Positions 56,193-64,000 of a DNA stretch of 64,000 nucleotides are shown here, one piece after another. Location: NCBI GenBank assembly GCA_037974665.1, contig CM075764.1, forward strand, positions 80,933,825-80,997,824, written 5' to 3'. Under the pieces are notes generated by a model that was not told the origin of the DNA, searched no databases, and worked only from the letters and a program-made list of their open reading frames with translations. The position numbers were made by a program, and so were the translations under genes. Numbering within the stretch: position 1 is the first letter of the stretch; every line of letters starts with the position of its first letter. Source of the stretch: Ehretia macrophylla. Its lineage: Eukaryota; Streptophyta; Magnoliopsida; Boraginales; Ehretiaceae.

Positions 56193-57055
56193 ACAACCAC
56201 TCAATACATGCCCGGTCTACACTTCGTTCAAACGTCCCCTTTATAACCTAATGCAAATTCTCCAATTCCAACAACGTAACAAGCATTTAAATGTTGCATT
56301 TGGGCTTCTAAACATTTATGGCACCTAACCAAAGTGATAGAACGCAATTTGGAACGAAAACCCCAATTTCGGTTTTTACTATTCACAGTAACTATTTATC
56401 ATCTTCCTCAACTTACATTTTCAATTTCTAGCCATAAACTTTGCAATTTAACTATAAAACAATGTTCTATAATCACAATAGAATGTATTTGAAGCATAAA
56501 CAAGCTTAGATAACCAATATATTGATAGATCATAAAAATAAAGTTTGAAGTTAGAATTGAAAATAAACAAGTATGGATGCATTCCCTCACCTTAAGGCAA
56601 GAGAAAGAAAGTTTGTTGAGGTCCTAATGAAGTCCCTTGAGCAATCCTAGAAGCAATGGAGCAAGAAAATTGAAAGCAAAATTTTTGAAGATGGCTTTGA
56701 AACTCACAGCCAAATGGAGCCTTTTGTGCTTGTAATTTTTGTGTGTGTGTTATATAAAGGTTAAAAGATGGCAACTAAAAGGTCAAAGGGTCAATGGGTC
56801 AAGCTTAGGTCAAATAGAATGCAAATGGATCAAGTTTTGTGCAAAATGGGTCAAGAAAAGTAAAATGAAAATGCTGGAAAATGCTGAAAAATTTTACTAT
56901 TTATTACGCTCGCTTACGAATTTTTTCCCTTTGCTCCCGATATACTATGCACGCAAACTCAATGGATATATGTATCTAAAATAGCATGTATTAAAGGAAA
57001 AATATAAAATTCAGAAAAAGAAACATAAAAATTTTCATGCTTGGCTTGGGTGTTA
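56193..57055 (-). mobile_element. Gypsy LTR fragment, minus strand, 5' part
   Basis: On the minus strand it starts TGTAACACCCAAGCC at 57055. Its first 200 bases align with the LTR at 39075 (gaaatttttac, tatatttttcc and gtgcatagtat words in order). It stops at the Copia end. The expected partner of its flank agttc was not found. Confidence 0.65.
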
Positions 57056-58404
57056 CAAGTTCTCTCCACACTTATAAATGGCTCTCTGCCAATTTTTATT
57101 GGCCATATGCACAAGGATGTTAATAAATTTGTCGCAGCCTCTATTATTTGTCAACAAATGAAAACGTCCCAAGCTTCTCCGATTGGCCTCTTACAACCAT
57201 TACCAATTCAGGAGTGGGTCTGGGAAGACATTTCTCTGGATTTCATTATTGGTCTTCCTTCTTTAAGTGGAAAATTTGCCATTTTGGTGGTCGTGGACAG
57301 GTTGACGAAATATAGTCATTTTTTATGCACCTAGTAGCTTCACCAGTACTATTGTTGCCATGATCTTTGTTAAGTAAATAATCTGCCTTCATGGACTACC
57401 AAAGTCTATTGTTAGTGATCACAATCTACTATTTTTGAGCAATTTCTGGAAGGAATTATTCTGCCTCCAAGGCACTTCTTTATCTATGAGCAGTGCCTAT
57501 CACCCCCAATAGGATGGACAAACCGAAGCCCTCAACAAATGCCTGGAAATGTACTTATTTTGCTTTGTACATGAGCAACCTTCACTATGGGTCCAATATC
57601 TACAGTGGGCTAAGTACTAGCACAATATTGCCTTCTATACCGCTGTGAGGATGTCACCCTTTCAGGCCCTCTACGGCCATCCACTTCCCACCATACAATG
57701 CTACCTCACTAATTCTACTGATAATGACTCAATAGCGCAGCACTTGGTTCAACGTGATGAATCTTACTTCAGCTCAAGGATAATCTAAGATGTGCCCAAG
57801 CACGAATGAAAACTCAATCTGATAAACATCATCGAGACCTTACTTTCAATGTTGATGACTAGGTCCTAGTAAAGCTCCAGCCTTACTGACAACTCTCAGC
57901 TCGTCTCCAACGCCATCATAAGTTGGGGGCTCGCTATTTTGGCGTTTTCCATGTTATTCAACAAATTGGCCAAGTTGCTTACAAACTGAAATTACCATCA
58001 ACTGCTCGAATACACCCTGTGTTCCACATTCCCATGCTGAAGAAGTGTGTTGGTCCTCCAGCTAATCAGGTGATCCCTCTGCCTCTTATTTCAACTCCAA
58101 CCAATCCTGTCTTTCAACCTGTTGATATCTTGGCTCAACGACATGTTCAGTGTCAAGGTCGCTTAGTGCCTCAAGTCTTAGTACAATAGGCAGGCCTACC
58201 AGTTGCAGATGCCACTTGGGAAGACTTTTATGTTATCAATCAATAGTTTTCTCACTTGAACCTTGAGGACAAGGTTCCCAAAGAAGGGCGGGGCAATGTT
58301 GTGCCTATTAGCCATCAGCCCAAGCCTACCACCAGTCAGACCAAGGCCCAACCAGTCTAGACACAAAGAAGTGGGCACGTGACAAAGCCTCCTAAGGCCC
58401 TTGT
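57056..58404 (+). pseudogene. Gypsy chromovirus integrase and chromodomain-like end, fossil
   Basis: Integrase pieces are clear: ICQQMKTSQASPIGLLQPLP, VWEDISLDFIIGLPSLSGK and AILVVVDRLTKYSHF. They are followed by a degenerate core and a C-terminal part (LKLPSTARIHPVFHIPMLKK, then ATWEDFYVINQ). The wording differs from the Tekay-like copy at 10277-20261, so this is another chromovirus lineage. Several interruptions are present. Upstream polymerase regions are missing, displaced by the LTR fragment ending at 57055. Confidence 0.85.
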
Positions 58405-58847
58405 TGTAACACCCCGATCCCTCACAAGACTGGAGCCCCGATCCAAAACCCAAAGTCACAAAAAATGAAAAAAAACGGACGGAGTTTTCTCTATTTCTAG
58501 GCCTAACATGTTACCTACGTTTAGAAGAAATAGCTACAAAACCATAAACCACCAATCCCAACTTTCAACATCACAACATTCTTCAATCCTTTTGGCCATC
58601 CAAGCCTTTTTACTGCAACAAAATATTCACACAAGCATGCACCTCACTAACTATTGAAGTTCTTTGTTATAAATCTGATTATAATACCACTCTAATATTA
58701 TTTATTTATCTAACTTAAGTATTAAGTCATTCAACAAACTTTAACCTAACCCCATTCGTCTTTAATTTACTTAGCAGGCCTATAACTTCATAGCAAAATA
58801 GATTATAGCATTCTAGGTATGTTACAACTAACTAGAGCATTAACTAC

Positions 58848-61448
58848 TATCACGCCCCAACTCGACCCCACTTACAATCAGTCGGGACGCAACGGAATTT
58901 CGTCATTATAACATTTGTAATACGGACATCAGGGCTCTAAACCAACCCTTTATAATATCATACAACCAACTCCAAACATCAACAACAACTCCATAAATAC
59001 TTCAACAACAAACAACACAACTGATTCCATATATTAAACAACCATTCAACAACCCAACCATAGATTACATGCCTCCGTTTCAACAACAACATCAACAAGT
59101 TAAACCGTATACATACATAACATAATATACTAGCTTAGCAACCTCTTCAAATTCCAAAAGCAAGACAACTAAACTAGCATAACACTTTTACTATCTTTAG
59201 ATCAATTTATACAATACAATCTTTAAAAACTTGAAACTTTACAACATAATTTATACTACAAAATAGCATAAAACATTCCAACTAAGCATAAAGGATATGA
59301 CTCTGGCACATAAGACTCTTCAACGTAAGTCACATTCTCAGCTTCTTAAGGCGTACCCGTAATCTGATTCAGTAATACCTGATTGCAGCAAACGAATGAG
59401 AGTGAGCTTATATAAAATAAAGCCCAGTGAGGAATTCGATAGATCTTTGAAAACATTTACTTTACCACTTTGGAAATCATCCTACGAGCAATAACACGCA
59501 TTAATCATCATTAACATCAACAATTCATTTCAAACCATATAAATTACCATTCATTTGAGAAAGGATACTCTAGTTGGTGTAGCTCCATACGCCATCACGA
59601 TCTCAACCAACTTCTTGTAACTCCCATAATACATAACCGAGGTACCTCATCTAGCCCCTCCCTCCATGGCATCTCCGCCAAGCGAGTTGGGGGTAGTCTA
59701 TGATAGTCATGCCATTATCAACCCAACAGCCCGATGCTGTCCGAGAGGTGGCACACACTATAAAGACTCGTGACAATAATAATAAACATTCATATTACGG
59801 AAGGATAACAAAAGTAGGTTGCCTATCTGCCGACATCATCAATCATCAATCAATTAACATCATTTCAATAACATAACATCAATTAATCCAACTAATAACT
59901 AAGTTAGATGACAAAGTAGGACACCTAATTTAACATGCATTAAACCACACAACCAATCCCGAATCTAACCAACAACAACCCAAGATTCAACCACTCAAAC
60001 ACCACCCAAACAACCAAAGACAATATTTCAACATTTAAAGAAAGACTATACAAACTTCCAACAATCATTACTTACAATCTACTAATCCAATAACCTCCAA
60101 ACCACTTTCTATCACTCACCCACTCATGCATCTACATTAGCCCCCTCAAAAACCAACCATAACCTATCTAAAACAAGCCCGACAACCCTAATTTCACAAT
60201 GCACTAAGGCTGATTTTTTTGGACTTTCACCACGACATCCAAATCAAAAATTCGGCATTACAACATTACTACCCCATAATTAACAAACTTTTAGAAGTAA
60301 CAACCAACCAATTCCAACCACTACAACAACAATTATTCAACAACAAGCCAAATACTCAACTTTAATACCCGAAAAATAAAAATTCATGCTATTACTGTTC
60401 AAAACTTATATAAACGCACATAAACGATCCTTGGCATCTACTGAGCAATAATCTAACAACAGTTGAACATTTCATCGGATAAAAATTCAATTATATGAAA
60501 ATGACATAAAATAGCATTTTAAGACCTAGAATTTTTCTGTCACCTTTGATGTTATATGATGCTAGAAAGGTGTGCAATGCCCAACAAGTAAAATCAAGCC
60601 TTGGATGAAGAGATTTGGCCTTGTATTGCAAAATATATGAGAAAATTTCTTGAAAACTTGAACAAAAATGACTTCTTTTTCTCCTTCGGGATTTTCGGCC
60701 ATGTGTGTGAGAAATGGAGGGGTTGTGAGCTAATTTTTCTGATTTTTTGTGTATTTTGCATTAATATAAGCTTGGTCAACATTTTTGTAAAAGTCAAAGT
60801 TGCCAATTTTAATCTTTTAATTGTCTTGTAGACTATTTTGCTCAAAAACAACTAACCTACTATATTTATTATATTTAGTAGGCTAAATTTAGGTGACAAC
60901 AATTTTCATATGCGTACATATACATATACTAGGGTATAAAACTCAATTTTGCAAAAGAAGTTGAAAAGTCATATCAATTTTTTTTCAAATGTCTTCTAAA
61001 TGCACAATTAATCTAAAATCATTTAATATCACATATAAATACATTTATATTAATATATACTCGGTCAACAAAAGTCAATGCAAGAATCGGGTTTAGAAGA
61101 AATCACTATTTGGCTCAAAATGCTACTTTTCGCCAGAAAAGTCTATTTAAATTCCTAATCCGTTTCAGAATCAATTTTTATCAAATACGGGTCTATTAAT
61201 AACAGAGGACTAGGTTTTAAGACGTTTAAAATATCAGTGTAAAATTTTTTAGCGAATGTGTGTTCAAAATACTATTCACAAAAACTGACGATAAAATTTT
61301 CAATACCGTTTTTTATAAAAATTTCATGAATACACACATAGCATGTAATTGGAATATAAATTACAGAATTAGCGCATTCTAACTCACATAACATGTAAAC
61401 ATGTCAAAACACGCAATTCTATGCAAATGTGAAATCTGGGGTTTCACA
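58848..61448 (-). mobile_element. Solo Gypsy LTR, minus strand
   Basis: The target duplication is actac (58843-58847 and 61449-61453). The low end reads tatcacgcccc and the high end ggggtttcaca, so on minus it starts TGTGAAACCCCAG. It is 2601 bp and inserted in another LTR. Confidence 0.92.
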
Positions 61449-61606
61449 ACTACAATATTACAGACCATTATCACTAGGAGAGTCCTCCTTAGTTACATTC
61501 ATTACAATAAACTAATATATACAAGGCACGTAAGCCTCAAAAGAATACATAATCTTAGCATTCACAAATTTACAAAGATGCAGCCACTACAAGCTAACAC
61601 AACTAG

Positions 61607-61668
61607 TCAAGGCATCTCATGAGCCTTCTCCTCCTCCACAGACTCAGGAGGAACCGAGCCTGTCTCAC
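61607..61668 (-). other. Conserved acidic frame in Gypsy LTR, minus strand
   Basis: On minus, after 'accatttcag' and two bases, it reads ETGSVPPESVEEEKAHEMP-stop. It sits in the same place and phase as in the other LTR copies. Confidence 0.4.
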
Positions 61669-63717
61669 CTGAAATGGTTAGAAAGAGGGAATGAGCAAAC
61701 ACAGTTGCTCAGTGAGGGAGGGGAATAGATAACCGGGAAGTTTGGAAAACCATTTCATGTAATGCAAACAAGCCAGTGAATCTATTAACATAAAAACTCT
61801 TACTCAAGATAAACAAGTTAATCAATACATTAAAAGAGCTAACTTAACCTATTATATCAAATAAAAAATTAAAGACTTGTAACAGACTATAGTTAAGTAA
61901 CAAGTTCATATAACAACAGGAAACGAACAACACAATCATTTACGAACCACATCAACATAGAAGAATCAACTAATAACACCAATTACATAACATTAAACTA
62001 AATCTCAACATCAAAACAATGTACCATTCAGGTAACCAAGCTAGATAACACACATTCAGAACAATACAAGTACTAGTAACATATAATCACAAGATCTAAT
62101 AGCAATACAAGATAGATAACGATTGACATTAACTAACACACATTAAAAAAGATACGATTTCGATAACCTCAAACACTCCAAAGTTAATCTTCAATCACGA
62201 ACCTCGATCCACGAACCACAAACTCGATCAATGTGCCGGTATAACCCCATAACACTCCAGTGGGTATACTCCGGATGTACCTCGAAATCCTACGACCCAA
62301 CACCCCCGGTGATCTCCGGACCAGGCGAGCGAGGGATTAGAGCATGGACACTGAATATTCACTGGCAAGCCCACTGCCGCCCAACAGATACCCAATACAT
62401 CTGCCCCGACAATATGGTTGCGCAACCACTATGCAATGTACTCAAATAACAATGACAATATAATACTATAAATACAAATGAGGGACAACAAAGTAGGTTG
62501 CCCTCACATATAATCACATTGTATAAGCAATAAACAATAATTAACCATTTCTAATCAAAGGAGCCAAATTCACACAACTCACGAACCTTATGTAAATGAA
62601 CAAACATTCTATCTAAACCTCTTTTAGCAGTTAACTAATCACACAAAGGCCATACACAAGCAACTAATCCATCTTTGGCATTTTTCCCCTTTATCTACTA
62701 ACACAATTCGATGCACAACCGAACCACAAGTTATCTAATTCACTGGTTAGCTATTATACACCTCTAATGTCACTTTATGGCACCACTAGAAGCAAAGAAA
62801 ACCCATTTTAAACTAAGTTAAGCGCAAAAGCGTCGAAGACCCCGAAGTCGTTTTGAACTACAACTACCGAAACCAATAAGCAATTTGATGTCATAAAAGT
62901 GTTTTAGGCTCTACCCTACTTACATAAGACTAATTAGCACCTTGGATCTCACACCGAAACGCTACATCACTCGGTTACTATTTTAAACATAATTATGTCT
63001 TCAAAATTCAACGTTCTTAGAATTCAATAAATTTTATCGAATAATCATTTTAGCATCCCTAGAGTCCATATAAGCTATCAAATTGAGCATCGGGTCTTAT
63101 TTTGATTGTCCTGAATGAATAGTGCCCATTTACTCACTTTAAATCAAAGTTCTAGTAACTCAAGCAAATCCAATCCATTAGAGCCTTTAATCTAGGTTTA
63201 ACAACCCCTAAATCATGATTAGATGTCGACCAATTAAGCTAGAGCACAAGGGTTTACAAAATCCCAATTTTTACTATTCATAGTCTACTTTAAATTAAAG
63301 ATTGATCTCTATGGCCATTAGCAATGCTATCTATTCTCATATACATGTTCTACAAGCATAATGAAGAGCAATATAAGCATAGATAAGTATAGAAAGTTCA
63401 TTACACAACAAATCAAGAAATTCAAAATAAACCCTAACTATTCAATGCATAAAAAATGGATTTCTCCCTCACCAAAAGCTCTTGAATAAGCTAGATATGG
63501 ACCTAGGAGACCTCGATTCCACCTCAAACTACCTTGGATAAGCACAAAATTGCAAGCTTGATGAAGAAATTTTGGATTCTTGAGGGGTTATGGCCGACGG
63601 CCTATGGGTGGGATAAGGGTGGAATTATTTCTTTTGTTTTGTGCTCATTTGATGTTTTTAAGATGTGTTGTGTATATATGCTTTAAGTAGTTAGCTAAAT
63701 GGGTTAATTGTAAATGC

Positions 63718-64000
63718 AAGACATACTTTTGGCAAAGCCATCTCTACCAATCGCGTTGTTGGCAACTCTTCCAACACTGCATCTACATCCAAGGCGACAC
63801 CTTCCTTTGATTATACTAGGGCAGTTCAAGGCATGTTCAACAGAAGACCCCCTGATCGAAGAACCCACTAAGGAGATTTTCCTTTGTTTTCTTGTGTTTT
63901 TGTTCTTTCAGTCCTTGTTTGGACTAATTCTCTTCTGCTTTCCTTGATCTTGTTTTGATGTTGTTTGTCAACAATCTTGTACTTGTACCACTTCCTTTGG
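63718..64000 (+). mobile_element. L1-like 3' end, second copy, cut by window end
   Basis: It is collinear with the reverse complement of 7497-7790. The frame FDYTRAVQGMFNRRPPDRRTH-type C-terminus and the T-rich 3' region with 'ttgatgttgtttgtcaac' are shared. The poly(A) tail would lie beyond the window. Confidence 0.65.

Larger units (their letters stand above)
58405..63717 (-). mobile_element. Gypsy LTR, minus strand, with nested solo LTR and L1-like insert
   Basis: The low end (LTR 3' end) starts tgtaacaccccgatccc. Features of the long Gypsy LTRs appear in reverse order: CAG-site plus acidic frame (61607-61680), 'cagtgagggagggg' (61705), the 'gagatctccggaccaggc' zone (about 62310) and 'agtaggttgccctcac' (62490). 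It is split by 58848-61448. The high end is masked by the retroposon starting about 63718, so the boundary and target duplication are open. Confidence 0.7.

Noticed and set aside
57041-57334. Independent host gene with an integrase-like domain
   Set aside because: It is the chromovirus integrase relic, fused by chance with LTR sequence upstream.

Overview
The window looks like a piece of a eudicot plant nuclear genome. It is AT-rich, holds one multi-exon host gene with plant splice sites, and is otherwise filled by nested transposable elements of plant type: Ty3/Gypsy chromovirus LTRs, Copia LTRs primed by initiator tRNA-Met, a CACTA (En/Spm) DNA transposon, a TRIM element and L1-like 3' ends. 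I cannot name the species.

Layout. 1-3811: Gypsy-type LTR sequence whose exact 3' end lies inside a CACTA transposon. 3812-21781: that CACTA transposon, with a TNP2/DUF4218/DUF4216 transposase gene and a second Transposase_24-type gene. It is split by a solo LTR (4430-6922), an L1-like 3' end (about 7440-8056) and a full-length Gypsy element (10277-20261). 21782-22682: minus-strand LTR remnant around the CACTA 3' end. 22683-25200: intergenic and promoter DNA with duplicated blocks and a hexamer array rich in TGGGCY motifs. 25200-about 32200: the only intact host gene seen, a GPI-anchored protein of the At1g61900 (SPARK-domain) family, eight exons, 468 residues predicted. 32300-33011: A/G-rich, MITE-like DNA. 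33012-39074: Copia LTR plus leader, holding a solo Gypsy LTR with an internal 1.37-kb tandem duplication. 39075-45494: 5' part of a Gypsy element holding two further solo LTRs. 45495-about 56192: Copia-type element or chimera with a gag relic, holding a tandem TRIM and three alternating-orientation LTR copies that form a large inverted repeat. 56193-64000: broken Gypsy integrase/chromodomain sequence between minus-strand LTRs, ending in a second copy of the L1-like 3' end.

The host gene is a small island between repeat blocks. Six insertions (five LTR-type, one TRIM) have exact 5-bp target-site duplications, and the full-length Gypsy element has one too, so the nesting order can be read directly.

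The most unusual observation concerns the long Gypsy LTRs. Seven places in diverged LTR copies carry, just after a TTTCAG- or TTTTAG-like site, a short acidic reading frame in the same phase that ends in Pro-stop. In one comparison its last codons differ only by silent changes. This hints at an LTR-encoded peptide or exon kept by selection. It is an inference that needs genome-wide comparison.
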